From positions 1 through 59,133 of the forward strand of contig NZ_SSXE01000033.1 in the NCBI RefSeq assembly GCF_021699195.1: a DNA stretch of 59,133 nt. Reading direction: 5' to 3'. Below the pieces are notes generated by a model that saw only the letters and a list, made by a program, of their open reading frames with translations, was not told where the DNA came from and searched no databases. The DNA is from Nonomuraea sp. MG754425 (GTDB lineage: Bacteria > Actinomycetota > Actinomycetes > Streptosporangiales > Streptosporangiaceae). Positions 34,991 through 43,510 of this stretch are shown in pieces. Each line of letters opens with the position of its first letter. The stretch's first letter is position 1. The translations under genes and the position numbers were made by a program.

Positions 34991-36862
34991 ATGGAAGACT
35001 GCTTGACCTCAACCCTGTTGAAACGGACTTCGGTGCGCACTCAGCCTGGCCAGACCGACCCCGCGGTGATCCGAAACTTCTGCATCATCGCACACATCGA
35101 CCATGGCAAGTCGACCCTTGCCGACCGGATGCTGCAGATCACCGGCGTGGTCGAGGAACGTGCGATGCGCGCGCAGTACCTCGACAGGATGGACATCGAG
35201 CGCGAGCGCGGCATCACGATCAAGTCGCAGGCCGTCCGGCTCCCGTGGGACGGTCACGTGCTCAACATGATCGACACCCCCGGGCACGTCGACTTCACCT
35301 ACGAGGTCTCCCGGTCGCTGCAGGCGTGCGAGGGCGCGGTCCTGCTCGTCGACGCGGCGCAGGGCATCGAGGCGCAGACCCTGGCCAACCTCTACCTGGC
35401 GATGAACGCCGACCTGCACATCATCCCCGTCCTCAACAAGATCGACCTGCCGGCGGCGCAGCCGGAGAAGTTCGCCGAGGAGCTGGCGGGGCTGATCGGC
35501 TGCGATCCGTCCGACGTGCTCAAGGTGTCCGGCAAGACCGGCGAGGGCGTGCGCGAGCTGCTCGACCACGTGGTGGCCACGGTGCCCGCCCCGGTCGGCG
35601 TCGCCGACGCGGCGGCCAGGGCGCTGATCTTCGACTCCGTCTACGACACCTACCGCGGCGTGGTGACCTACGTCCGGGTCATCGACGGCCATCTGAGCAA
35701 GCGCGAGCGCATCCTCATGATGTCCACCGCCGCCACCCACGAGACGCTGGAGATCGGCGTCATCTCGCCGGAGCCCAAGCCCGCCGACCTCGGGCTCGGC
35801 GTGGGCGAGGTGGGCTACCTCATCACCGGCGTGAAGGACGTGCGCCAGTCGAGGGTCGGCGACACCGTCACCTCGTCCGTCAAGCCCGCCAAGGAGATGC
35901 TGGCCGGCTACGAGCACCCCAAGCCGATGGTGTTCTCCGGCCTGTACCCCATCGACGGCGACGAGTACCCCGAGCTGCGCGAGGCGCTCGACAAGCTGCA
36001 GCTCAACGACGCCGCGCTGGTCTACGAGCCGGAGACGTCGGCGGCGCTCGGGTTCGGCTTCCGGGTCGGCTTCCTCGGGCTGCTGCACATGGAGATCGTG
36101 CGCGAGCGGCTGGAGCGCGAGTTCGGCCTGTCGCTGATCTCCACCGCGCCCAACGTCGTCTACCGCGTGGTCATGGAGGACGAAAAGGAGCTGACGGTCA
36201 CCAACCCGTCCGAGTTCCCCACCGGCGGCAAGATCGCGCAGGTCTTCGAGCCGGTCACCAAGTCCACGATCCTGGCGCCGTCGGAGTTCATCGGCGCGAT
36301 CATGGAGATCTGCCAGGGGCGGCGCGGCCAGCTCCTCGGCATGGACTACCTGTCGGAAGACCGCGTCGAGATCCGCTACACGCTGCCGCTCGGTGAGATC
36401 ATCTTCGACTTCTTCGACCAGCTCAAGTCGCGCACCCGCGGTTACGCCTCGCTCGACTACGAGCCCGCCGGCGAGCAGGAGTCCGAGCTGGTCAAGGTCG
36501 ACATCCTGCTGCAGGGTGAGGCCGTCGACGCCTTCAGCGCCATCGTGCACAAGGACAAGGCCTACGGCTACGGCGTAGACATGGCGAAGAAGCTGCGCGA
36601 GCTGATCCCCAGGCAGCAGTTCGAGGTGCCGATCCAGGCCGCCATCGGCGCCAGGGTCATCGCCCGCGAGAACATCCGCGCCATCCGCAAGGACGTGCTG
36701 GCCAAGTGCTACGGCGGTGACATCTCGCGTAAGCGCAAGCTGCTGGAGAAGCAGAAGGAAGGCAAGAAGCGGATGAAGATGGTCGGCCGGGTCGAGGTGC
36801 CCCAGGAGGCCTTCGTCGCCGCGCTGTCCACCGATTCGAGCGGCGACAAGACCAAGAAGTAG
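34991..36862 (+). CDS. lepA: Elongation factor 4 (LepA)
   Basis: The ATG at 34991 gives 623 residues; a GTG at 35033 is an in-frame alternative nearer to the usual family start. G motifs: [34 protein letters not shown] and SGKTG. Domain II, the EF-G-like domain V ([20 protein letters not shown]) and the LepA-specific C-terminal domain ([35 protein letters not shown]) are all present. It acts on the ribosome in initiation or back-translocation. It follows the conserved order after rpsT. Confidence 0.96.
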   Translation: MEDCLTSTLLKRTSVRTQPGQTDPAVIRNFCIIAHIDHGKSTLADRMLQITGVVEERAMRAQYLDRMDIERERGITIKSQAVRLPWDGHVLNMIDTPGHVDFTYEVSRSLQACEGAVLLVDAAQGIEAQTLANLYLAMNADLHIIPVLNKIDLPAAQPEKFAEELAGLIGCDPSDVLKVSGKTGEGVRELLDHVVATVPAPVGVADAAARALIFDSVYDTYRGVVTYVRVIDGHLSKRERILMMSTAATHETLEIGVISPEPKPADLGLGVGEVGYLITGVKDVRQSRVGDTVTSSVKPAKEMLAGYEHPKPMVFSGLYPIDGDEYPELREALDKLQLNDAALVYEPETSAALGFGFRVGFLGLLHMEIVRERLEREFGLSLISTAPNVVYRVVMEDEKELTVTNPSEFPTGGKIAQVFEPVTKSTILAPSEFIGAIMEICQGRRGQLLGMDYLSEDRVEIRYTLPLGEIIFDFFDQLKSRTRGYASLDYEPAGEQESELVKVDILLQGEAVDAFSAIVHKDKAYGYGVDMAKKLRELIPRQQFEVPIQAAIGARVIARENIRAIRKDVLAKCYGGDISRKRKLLEKQKEGKKRMKMVGRVEVPQEAFVAALSTDSSGDKTKK

Positions 36863-36865
36863 CCG

Positions 36866-36901
36866 CTTTCAGGGCGCGGAGGCGGCTGAATACCCTGAAA
36901 G
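36866..36901 (+). promoter_or_regulatory. Palindrome with a leaderless-type promoter before the GNAT gene
   Basis: CTTTCAGGG (36866-36874) and CCCTGAAAG (36893-36901) are perfect 9-bp arms. TACCCT (36891-36896), which overlaps the right arm, is a good -10 and lies 6 bases before the ATG at 36903. TTCAGG in the left arm is at -35 spacing (17 bp). It may be an operator, or a terminator for lepA. Confidence 0.45.
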
Positions 36902-36902
36902 C

Positions 36903-37394
36903 ATGGAAGTTGTGCGGACGGCACGATTGGTGCTCTCCCGGGTGATGCCCGAGGACCTGGATGCCGTCCACGAGATCCATTCCGATCCGCGTACGAGTGT
37001 GTACCATCCCGGCGGCCCCGTCACCGACCTGGAGGCCAGCCGGGCCATGCTCGACCTGTGGCTGGCCGACTGGGACGAGCGGGGCCTCGGCTACTGGGCC
37101 GCCCGGCTGCCGGCAGATCCGCGCGTCCTCGGCTTCGGCGGCCTGCGCCACGCGGTGGTGGACGGGGCCCAGGTGCTCAACCTGTACTACCGCTTCCGGC
37201 CGTCGGCCTGGGGGCACGGGTACGCGGTCGAGCTCGCCAGGGCCGCGCTGCGGGTCGGCAAGCGGCTCGGCACCGTGGTGGCGGTGATCAGGGACGTCAA
37301 CCTGCCCTCACACCGGGTCGCCGAGCGGGCCGGGATGCGCAAGGACCGCACCATCCCGTACGGCGGGGTGCCGAGCGACCTGTACGTCGCCTGA
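36903..37394 (+). CDS. GNAT-family N-acetyltransferase (RimJ/RimL type)
   Basis: The 163-residue protein has the GNAT fold: TARLVLSRVMPEDLDAV at the N-terminus, YWAARLPADPRVLGFGGLRH in the middle, then the acetyl-CoA-binding FRPSAWGHGYAVELARAALR and the late NLPSHRVAERAGMRKDRTI. The RimJ/RimL subgroup acetylates protein N-termini, amino-sugar antibiotics or small amines; the substrate is not predictable. It is monocistronic and probably leaderless. Confidence 0.85.
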   Translation: MEVVRTARLVLSRVMPEDLDAVHEIHSDPRTSVYHPGGPVTDLEASRAMLDLWLADWDERGLGYWAARLPADPRVLGFGGLRHAVVDGAQVLNLYYRFRPSAWGHGYAVELARAALRVGKRLGTVVAVIRDVNLPSHRVAERAGMRKDRTIPYGGVPSDLYVA

Positions 37395-37419
37395 CCCCTC
37401 GCGTCACGTCCGGCTCAGC

Positions 37420-38949
37420 TCATCTCGCCCTGCCGCCCGTGCGGGCCCGCCACAGGTACCCCGCCAGCACCACCACGCTCAGCACCCCCTGCGCCACCAG
37501 GAACGGAGCCGGTGCGGCCGGCTGGAGGACCAGCGCCACGGCGGTGGGCAGGCAGCCGAGCAGGGCCAGGTCGGGCCCGGTGGCCGCCCAGAACAGCGGC
37601 CCGGTGGGGACGGGACCCGACGGCGTGTCCAGCACCGGCATGGAGTGGTCGACCGGGTCGCGCCTGGCCATCCGCAGGGCCGCCGCCGCCAGTGCCGGTG
37701 CGGCCAGGGGCCCGAACAACCACCAGACCCCGGTGCCGTCGAGGGCCGTGGCCGTTTCGGCGGTGAGCGGGCCGGAGGTCAGGGCCAGGCCGGTCAGCGC
37801 CAGGGCCGCCCACGCGCCGGCCAGCAGTCCGGGCAGCACCGCGCGGGCCGCCAGCGCCTGGCGCGGGCCCACGCCGGCGAGCCTGGCCAGGGCCGGGTTG
37901 TCGGCGTCCCGGCGCGCGCCGGAGGTGCTCAGGGAGGCCACGGCCAGCGCGCCCGCCAGCACGGCTGCCCCGAGGGCCGCCGGAGGACCTCCGGCCTGGG
38001 CCAGCACCGCGGGCAGCGCCGCCGTCCCGGCCATCGCCGCCAGCCGTCCGCGCCTGCGGGCCAGCCGCCGCCAGTCGTGCCAGGCCAGCGCGAACGGCCC
38101 CGGCAGCGACGGCCAGCGCCTTGAGGTGAGCTTCCTGGCCCGCCAGTGGTTGTCCTCGGCGATCCAGGTGAGCACGCCCGGGTCGAGCATCGTGGCCGCG
38201 CTCGCCACGTGACCGGCCCGGGTCGAGGAGGCCAGGAGCTTACGGGTGGGGATCCGGTCGAGGGCGGTCCACGCCTGCCGTACGAGCAGTCCGGAGAACA
38301 GCGCGGCGCCGGACATGGCGGCGGTGAGCGCCGGCAGGGGCGCGCCCGCCGCGATGGCCGCCACCGTACGGAGCTGTCCCGTCACCGCCACCAGGGCCAG
38401 CGCGAGCAGCACGCCGATGGCGCAGGTCAACCACACCTGCCACGTCTGGGACGCCTGTCCGAGTACGGCCAGCGCCATCCCGCCCACGGTCGCCGACACG
38501 CCCGCGACCAGCGCGCCCAGCACCCGCCAGACGAGCTCGTCCGGCGCGCCCAGCACGGCCACCAGCATCACGCCGAGCAGCACGCCGGCCGCCAGCGCGA
38601 CCAGTGCCAGCAGGCGGGCGGAACGGGCGAGCACCTGCCGCCGGTTCAGCGGCGAGAGCAGCAGCCAGGACGCGTCGGAGGAGGGCAGCAGCACCGGCCC
38701 CGCCGCGCGGGCCGCGGCCAGGAAGGCGGCCAGGCCGAGCGCGAGCAGCGCCATCCCCGCGCCCGAACGCGCCGGATCGACCGGCCCCGCCAGGCCCGCG
38801 AACATCTCGGTCACGGGCCGGCCCGCCACGGCGACGAACATCAGCAGGCCGAACGCGGACGTGTAGCGGTCCACCACGCCGGTACGGGCGCGGCCACGCG
38901 AGCTCAGGTACGCCCGCACCGCCCGCACGCCGCTCGCCTGGGCGCTCAC
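37420..38949 (-). CDS. DUF6297 membrane protein, ABC-2-like permease partner
   Basis: The start is GTG at 38949, overlapping the ATPase stop by 4 bp; 509 residues. About ten to twelve predicted membrane helices are present, many of them Ala/Leu/Val-rich (for example GMALLALGLAAFLAAARAAG and LVALAAGVLLGVMLVAVLG), with a charged cytoplasmic middle section (RKLTSRRWPSLPGPFALAWH). It is of the DUF6297 type that occurs beside a single ABC ATPase in actinobacteria. With the adjacent ATPase it forms a predicted exporter of unknown substrate. Confidence 0.8.
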   Translation of the reverse strand: MSAQASGVRAVRAYLSSRGRARTGVVDRYTSAFGLLMFVAVAGRPVTEMFAGLAGPVDPARSGAGMALLALGLAAFLAAARAAGPVLLPSSDASWLLLSPLNRRQVLARSARLLALVALAAGVLLGVMLVAVLGAPDELVWRVLGALVAGVSATVGGMALAVLGQASQTWQVWLTCAIGVLLALALVAVTGQLRTVAAIAAGAPLPALTAAMSGAALFSGLLVRQAWTALDRIPTRKLLASSTRAGHVASAATMLDPGVLTWIAEDNHWRARKLTSRRWPSLPGPFALAWHDWRRLARRRGRLAAMAGTAALPAVLAQAGGPPAALGAAVLAGALAVASLSTSGARRDADNPALARLAGVGPRQALAARAVLPGLLAGAWAALALTGLALTSGPLTAETATALDGTGVWWLFGPLAAPALAAAALRMARRDPVDHSMPVLDTPSGPVPTGPLFWAATGPDLALLGCLPTAVALVLQPAAPAPFLVAQGVLSVVVLAGYLWRARTGGRAR

Positions 38950-39569
38950 GCGCTCACTCCCGTCGGGACGAACCGGCGGCCCACGGCGGCCAGGCCCTGG
39001 TCATGGGTGGCCATGACGACGGTGCCGCCCTCGTCGGCGTACTCGCCGAGCAGGCCGGTGAGGCGGTTGCGGAAGTTCTCGTCGAGACCGCGTTCGGGCT
39101 CGTCGAGGAGCAGCAGCGTGCTCGGACGCAGCAGCGCCGAGGCCAGGCACAGCCGCTGGCGCTGGCCCGTCGAGAGGTTCAGCGGTGGTGCGTCGGCCCG
39201 CTCCACCAGCGCGAACGTCTCCAGCGCCGCCTCCACCGGCATCCGGGCCCGTCCGTGCACGGCTCCCATCAGCTCCAGGTGCTCGCGCGCCGTGAGACCC
39301 GGGTACCAGGCCGGTTCGTCGCCCAGCAGCGCCACCCGGCTCCAGAACCCGGCGTCGTCGGCCGGGGGCCGGCCGAACACCCGTACCTCGCCGGAGGTGA
39401 CGGGCTGCAGGCCGGCCAGGCAGCGCAGCAAGGTGGACTTGCCCGATCCGTTCGGACCGACGACGGCCACGATCTCTCCTGGCTCCACGGTCAGGTCCAG
39501 GTCGCGCAGCACGGGATTGCCGCCGAGGTCCACGGTGAGGGCGGTCACGCCGATGATCGAGTCGTACAC
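38946..39569 (-). CDS. ABC transporter ATPase
   Basis: The 207-residue ATPase has GPNGSGKSTLL, LLGDEPAWYPGLT (Q-loop region without Gln), LSTGQRQRLCLASALL, LLLDEPERGLDE and ATHDQGLA. It is a minimal subunit of the kind paired with ABC-2 permeases. The stop overlaps the start of the DUF6297 gene (GTGA), so the two form an exporter operon. Confidence 0.92.
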   Translation of the reverse strand: MYDSIIGVTALTVDLGGNPVLRDLDLTVEPGEIVAVVGPNGSGKSTLLRCLAGLQPVTSGEVRVFGRPPADDAGFWSRVALLGDEPAWYPGLTAREHLELMGAVHGRARMPVEAALETFALVERADAPPLNLSTGQRQRLCLASALLRPSTLLLLDEPERGLDENFRNRLTGLLGEYADEGGTVVMATHDQGLAAVGRRFVPTGVSA

Positions 39570-39620
39570 CGTTCGAGCGTAGCCACCTTCGGCAACGAAC
39601 GCGCATCGCCCGCCGGGGCC

Positions 39621-39687
39621 GAATCCCTCCGCGGAATCCCCGGCTGCGTAAGGGATTCTGTCGGTGCCGCCGTCTACGTTCTATAAC
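39621..39687 (+). promoter_or_regulatory. Three GAATCCC half-sites and a -10 in the divergent region
   Basis: GAATCCC occurs at 39621-39627 and 39634-39640, and its complement GGGATTC at 39652-39658. TATAAC (39682-39687) is a good -10 for the gene at 39715. The -35 is not clear. The repeats look like operator half-sites for one of the two divergent units. Confidence 0.4.
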
Positions 39688-39714
39688 CGAACACCTGTGC
39701 GACTGGAGGGTAGC

Positions 39715-40026
39715 GTGATTGCTTCTGAGCGATTCGAGCGTGCCGCGGTGCTGGGGGTCGCGGTGGCGGAGGAGACCCGGCGGCTGCTGCGGCTCCATCT
39801 CGACAGGGAGGAGGAGGGCGCCGACGGCACGGTCCTCGTGGACGTGCCGTATCCCGACGCGGCCGTCGTCGCGGCGCTGCTCGACGTGGCGGCCGAGTGC
39901 TTCGGCGAGCACGGGGGCTCGGTCGAGGAGACCCGGCAGGCGGCGCTGGAGTCGTTGTTACAGCTCGCGGGCTTCGACGAGGAGTCCCAGCTCAACCAGC
40001 AGGGCGCACGCGACGGGCGTAGGTGA
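39715..40026 (+). CDS. Small acidic protein of unknown function
   Basis: The start is GTG at 39715 with GGAGGG 4 bases upstream; 103 residues. It has charged helices (ERFERAAVLGVAVAEETRRL), an acidic DREEEGADG and a final Gln/Arg-rich tail. No family, signal or membrane segment was recognised. It is transcribed away from the ABC pair and 56 bp before the MOSC gene. Confidence 0.7.
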   Translation: MIASERFERAAVLGVAVAEETRRLLRLHLDREEEGADGTVLVDVPYPDAAVVAALLDVAAECFGEHGGSVEETRQAALESLLQLAGFDEESQLNQQGARDGRR

Positions 40027-40082
40027 CTGCCTGAGCCCGGCCGGCTCGCCTGGGGGAAGACGTCCGGGTTAACGTGCTGGGT

Positions 40083-40724
40083 ATGCGCATTCTTTCGGTG
40101 AACGTGGGCCGGTCGGTCGACGCCGCCTGGGCGGGCGGCCTCGGGCGTACGGCGATCGACAAGCGCGCGGTCGCGCACCGGGTCGCGGTGCTGGCCAACG
40201 GCCTGGCCGGCGACGAGCGGGCCGACAGCGAGCACCACGGCTCCTCCGACCAGGCCGTCTACTCCTACGCCAGGGAAGACTACGACTGGTGGGCCGGTGA
40301 GCTGGGCCGCCCGCTGCGCGACGGGCAGTTCGGCGAGAACCTGACCACCTCGGGCATCGACCTCAGCCGCGCCCTCGTCGGCGAGCGGTGGCGGGTGGGC
40401 AGCGCCCTGCTGGAGGTGACCAAGCCCCGGACCCCGTGCGTGGTGTTCCGCAACTGGATGGACGAGCCCGGCTGGGTCAAGCGGTTCACGCGGGAGGGGC
40501 GGACGGGGGCGTACCTGCGGGTGGTCGAGACCGGCGAGCTGGGTCCGGGGGACGACGTGGAGGTCGTCTCGCGGCCCGAGGTGGGCGTGAGCATGGCCGA
40601 CTGGTTCCGGGCCCGGCACGGCGACCCGGACGCGCTGCGCCGGATCCTCGCCGTGCCGGGACACGCCGCCAGATGGGACGAGATGGCCGAGCGCGTCCTG
40701 GCGCCCGGCCCCACCACCGGCTGA
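40083..40724 (+). CDS. MOSC-domain protein (YiiM-like)
   Basis: The ATG at 40083 (MRILSVNVG) is preferred over the GTG nine bases upstream; 213 residues. It has the YiiM/MOSC core: AVYSYAREDYDWWAGELGRP, GQFGENLTTSGIDLSRALVG and the conserved Cys in VTKPRTPCVVF. MOSC proteins carry sulfur or act on N-hydroxylated compounds with a molybdenum cofactor. TAACGT (40069-40074) is a possible -10 eight bases before the ATG, hence perhaps leaderless. Confidence 0.85.
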   Translation: MRILSVNVGRSVDAAWAGGLGRTAIDKRAVAHRVAVLANGLAGDERADSEHHGSSDQAVYSYAREDYDWWAGELGRPLRDGQFGENLTTSGIDLSRALVGERWRVGSALLEVTKPRTPCVVFRNWMDEPGWVKRFTREGRTGAYLRVVETGELGPGDDVEVVSRPEVGVSMADWFRARHGDPDALRRILAVPGHAARWDEMAERVLAPGPTTG

Positions 40725-40864
40725 GCTCCGTGCGAGCTGTCCGGCCTCGGTGCACTCGGCCGAGGCGGGGCCGGGTTCGGTCAGGTCGGCCGGGCCTCGA
40801 TGAGGCTGCGCCGGGTCCGGTCGAGACCTTCCGGGCCCGGCGAACTCGGCCCGGGGCCGGATCA

Positions 40865-40887
40865 GGCCCGGTGCACCCCACCGGGCC
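40865..40887. terminator. Hairpin between convergent MOSC and chitinase genes
   Basis: GGCCCGGTG (40865-40873) and CACCGGGCC (40879-40887) are perfect 9-bp arms around a 5-base loop, 8 bp from the chitinase stop. The 140 bp before it hold GGTC/GGCC-rich low-complexity DNA and no gene. Confidence 0.6.
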
Positions 40888-40895
40888 CCGGGATG

Positions 40896-42140
40896 TCAGC
40901 GGAGGATCGAGTAGAGGGCCGAGGTGAGGGAGGCGCGGTCGTCGTCCTGGTCGATGGACCACATCATCGACCCGCCGAGCCCCTTGAGCCGGATGTAGGC
41001 CGCCTTCTGCACCAGCACCGCCGGATCGTCGTACGACCAGAACTCGTTCCCGTCGTAGAGCCACATGGCCCCGGTGCGCAGGTCGCGGTGGCGCTTGCCC
41101 GGCTTGGCGACCAGATCCTTGTAGTCCTCGCTGCCCGGCGCCCACCTGCCGGGCGCGGGGCCGGTGGCGGGCTGGTAGAGGCCGTCGCCGCCACCGGTCA
41201 CGCCCGTCCAGCCCTGCCCGTACGCGGGCACGCCGATCACGAGCTTGCGGGCGGGCGCGCCGCGCGCGAGGTAGTCGCGCACGGTCTGGTCCACGCTGTA
41301 GCGCACCGGGTTCGGGTCCCGGCGATCGGTGAGCAGGTTGCCGTTGTGGCCGGTCCGCGGCTCCCAGGTGCCGTGCAGGTCGTACCCCTGCACGGTGGCG
41401 AAGTCGAGCTGCCGGAAGACGTCGCGTACCTCGAACCCGGCGTCGATCTTGGCGGCGGCGGCCGGGAGGAAGGCGGTGAGCTGCGCGGCGGGGGAGAAGG
41501 CGCGCAGTTGCGCGCGCAACTCGGTGGCGAACAGCGTGAAGTTCCGCCTGTCCGCGGGCCTGATCACGTTGCCCTCGGCCCCGGCCGAGCCCGGCCACTC
41601 CCAGTCGAGGTCGATCCCGTCGAACACGCCCGCGCCCGCACCCGGTTCGAGGCCCGGCAGGTCGCCGCGCAGCCACAGGTCGACGCACGAGCGTGCCAGC
41701 GCGGCGCGGGACTCCGGGGTGAGGACGGCGTCGGAGAAGTACGCGGAGCCGGTCCAGCCGCCCAGCGAGATCATCACCTTGAGTCCGGGGTGCTTGGCCT
41801 TGAGCTTGCGGAGCTGGTTGAGGTTGCCGTTGAGCGCCTGCCCGGGAGCGTCCGCGACGCCGTCCACGCTCTGCTCGGCCGGGACCGGCCGCTGCCAGTC
41901 GGCCCACGGGTCGGCCGAGTAGCAGCCGCCTTCGGCGTTGACGAACCCGAACGCGTAGTTCAGGTGCGTGAGCTTGGCCGCGGCGCCGGTGACGTCCACG
42001 TCCTTGACGTGGTAGTCCCGCCCGTAGACGCCCCACTGGATGAAGTACGCCACGCGGTGGAAACCGGCGCGGGCCTCGGCGGGCACGGCGATCGCCGTGA
42101 GGCCGAGTAAGAGCGACAGCGCGAGCAGGATCTTCTTCAT
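40896..42140 (-). CDS. Secreted GH18 chitinase
   Basis: The ATG at 42140 (MKKILLALS) has GGGAG upstream; 414 residues. Residues 1-23 are a signal peptide (AEARA end). The GH18 barrel has VMISLGGWTGS and the catalytic GIDLDWEWPG (D-x-x-D-x-D-x-E complete), then VQGYDLHGTWE, VIGVPAYGQGW and MMWSIDQDD. It is a single-domain enzyme with no chitin-binding module. It hydrolyses chitin outside the cell. A perfect palindrome sits 27 bp upstream of the start. Confidence 0.95.
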   Translation of the reverse strand: MKKILLALSLLLGLTAIAVPAEARAGFHRVAYFIQWGVYGRDYHVKDVDVTGAAAKLTHLNYAFGFVNAEGGCYSADPWADWQRPVPAEQSVDGVADAPGQALNGNLNQLRKLKAKHPGLKVMISLGGWTGSAYFSDAVLTPESRAALARSCVDLWLRGDLPGLEPGAGAGVFDGIDLDWEWPGSAGAEGNVIRPADRRNFTLFATELRAQLRAFSPAAQLTAFLPAAAAKIDAGFEVRDVFRQLDFATVQGYDLHGTWEPRTGHNGNLLTDRRDPNPVRYSVDQTVRDYLARGAPARKLVIGVPAYGQGWTGVTGGGDGLYQPATGPAPGRWAPGSEDYKDLVAKPGKRHRDLRTGAMWLYDGNEFWSYDDPAVLVQKAAYIRLKGLGGSMMWSIDQDDDRASLTSALYSILR

Positions 42141-42167
42141 GGAGCGGCTCCCGGAACTGCGCACTTA

Positions 42168-42186
42168 TATAGGAAACTTTCCTATA
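42168..42186. promoter_or_regulatory. Perfect palindrome upstream of the chitinase
   Basis: TATAGGAAA-C-TTTCCTATA (42168-42186) is a perfect 9-bp inverted repeat. It is 27 bp upstream of the chitinase start and reaches within 2 bp of the oxygenase stop. GGAAA/TTTCC palindromes of this type occur upstream of chitinase and chitosanase genes in streptomycetes and are bound by ROK-type repressors, from memory. It does not match the DasR site. Confidence 0.6.
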
Positions 42187-42188
42187 AG

Positions 42189-43418
42189 TTAGACGCGATC
42201 GTAGAGGCGCTCCTCACCCCCGTCAACGATTCGCGCGACCGCCTCCGGGCTCGACAGCAGCGCCCACGCGGACCGGGGGTCGGAGAACAGCCCGGCCATG
42301 ACGTCGGCGATGTCCTGCCTGGTCGTGGCCGCTGCCATCAGCCGCATGACATGCTCGGCCGGAGGCTGCAGGAACGCGTTCGTCCAGTTCGTGACCGGGC
42401 CGCCCACCTCCCACATGCGCTCCGCCGTGGCCCGGCCGAAGGCGGCGTCGTACGGTCCGCCCGCGGCGATGGCGTCGGCCGCGATCCAGGCGCACGCCGA
42501 GCCCAGGTTCGCGCCCTGGCCGGTGATCGGGTCGTTGACGATCCAGGCGTCGCCGACGGCCAGCGCGATCCGCCCGCTCGGCAGTTCCGCCACCGGGCGC
42601 CGCACCGTGGGCGTGATCGCGCCCTGCAGCAGGTCGTCCGGGCCCAGCAGCTCGAACGCCGCCGCGTCCACCGCCTCGGCCAGCCGCGGCGTGTGCTCGC
42701 GGAACAGCGCCAGCAGCGCGGCGGGCACCTCGTCCCAGGGCATCCGGGTGACCGGCTCCAGCGGGCCGCCGGGGACCGCCTCCAGGATGAGGGCGGAGGC
42801 CACCCCCTCACGCGTCACGAACGGGGCGCGGAAGATCTCGCCGACGCCGCCGGAGATGTTGAAGGAGAAGGTCCGGCCCATGCCGTCCAGCCCGCGGTAC
42901 AGGCCCGCCGCCAGCAGGCGCTGCGGCCGGTCGTACGGGCAGCGCCCGGGGTCGCGCGGGAACAGCTCGGCCACCGACCGCCGTCCCGCGGTGACCACCA
43001 TCAGCTCGTGCCGCCGCGACCAGCGGTCGATCCGCGCCGCGTCCGGCGGCGTGCCGGTCACCACGATCTCCCCGCCGCGACCGGCGAAGTCGTCCATGAG
43101 CGCCGGGACGAGCAGCCGGAAGTCCACCGCGTGGAACGGCTCGCCGAAACTCCCCGTGAACTCCAGCGGCGGATCCCCCTTGATCGACAATGAGGCGCTG
43201 GGCATGATCGCGCCGGGGTCCCGGAAGTGCTCGGAGCCCAGCTCCCGCTCCCGCGCCTGGGTGTGGCCCGCCCGCCCGACCGTGTTCGGCAGCCGCCCCC
43301 CGCGCAGGCCGTCGGGATCGTGCTCGCTGTAGAGCGTCGCCCCGACGCCGAGCTGCTGCAGCCGCAGCGCGAGGACGAGCCCGGAGATTCCCGCCCCGAC
43401 GATACCGATGCCTGTCAT
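42189..43418 (-). CDS. Styrene-monooxygenase-like FAD-dependent oxidoreductase
   Basis: The ATG at 43418 has GGGGAAA upstream; 409 residues. The Rossmann motif GIVGAGISGLVLALRLQ is at the N-terminus. Middle segments (FHAVDFRLLVPALMDDFAGR, then LMVVTAGRRSV) and the late SGRIALAVGDAWIVNDPITG, with the flavin-contacting GD, fit the StyA-like two-component monooxygenases. No flavin reductase (StyB) is adjacent, so electrons must come from elsewhere. The substrate is unknown. Confidence 0.82.
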   Translation of the reverse strand: MTGIGIVGAGISGLVLALRLQQLGVGATLYSEHDPDGLRGGRLPNTVGRAGHTQARERELGSEHFRDPGAIMPSASLSIKGDPPLEFTGSFGEPFHAVDFRLLVPALMDDFAGRGGEIVVTGTPPDAARIDRWSRRHELMVVTAGRRSVAELFPRDPGRCPYDRPQRLLAAGLYRGLDGMGRTFSFNISGGVGEIFRAPFVTREGVASALILEAVPGGPLEPVTRMPWDEVPAALLALFREHTPRLAEAVDAAAFELLGPDDLLQGAITPTVRRPVAELPSGRIALAVGDAWIVNDPITGQGANLGSACAWIAADAIAAGGPYDAAFGRATAERMWEVGGPVTNWTNAFLQPPAEHVMRLMAAATTRQDIADVMAGLFSDPRSAWALLSSPEAVARIVDGGEERLYDRV

Positions 43419-43510
43419 CGTGGTTTCCCCTTTGCCGGTGTGACATCAGTGGACCTCACGGTGTTCGCGGCCGGATCGGGCACCCTCGGGAGCCGGGCAG
43501 ACTGGAAGGC

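Noticed and set aside
42168..42186. DasR (dre) site before the chitinase
   Set aside because: The palindrome is TATAGGAAA-C-TTTCCTATA and does not fit the ACTGGTCTAGACCACT-type dre consensus.
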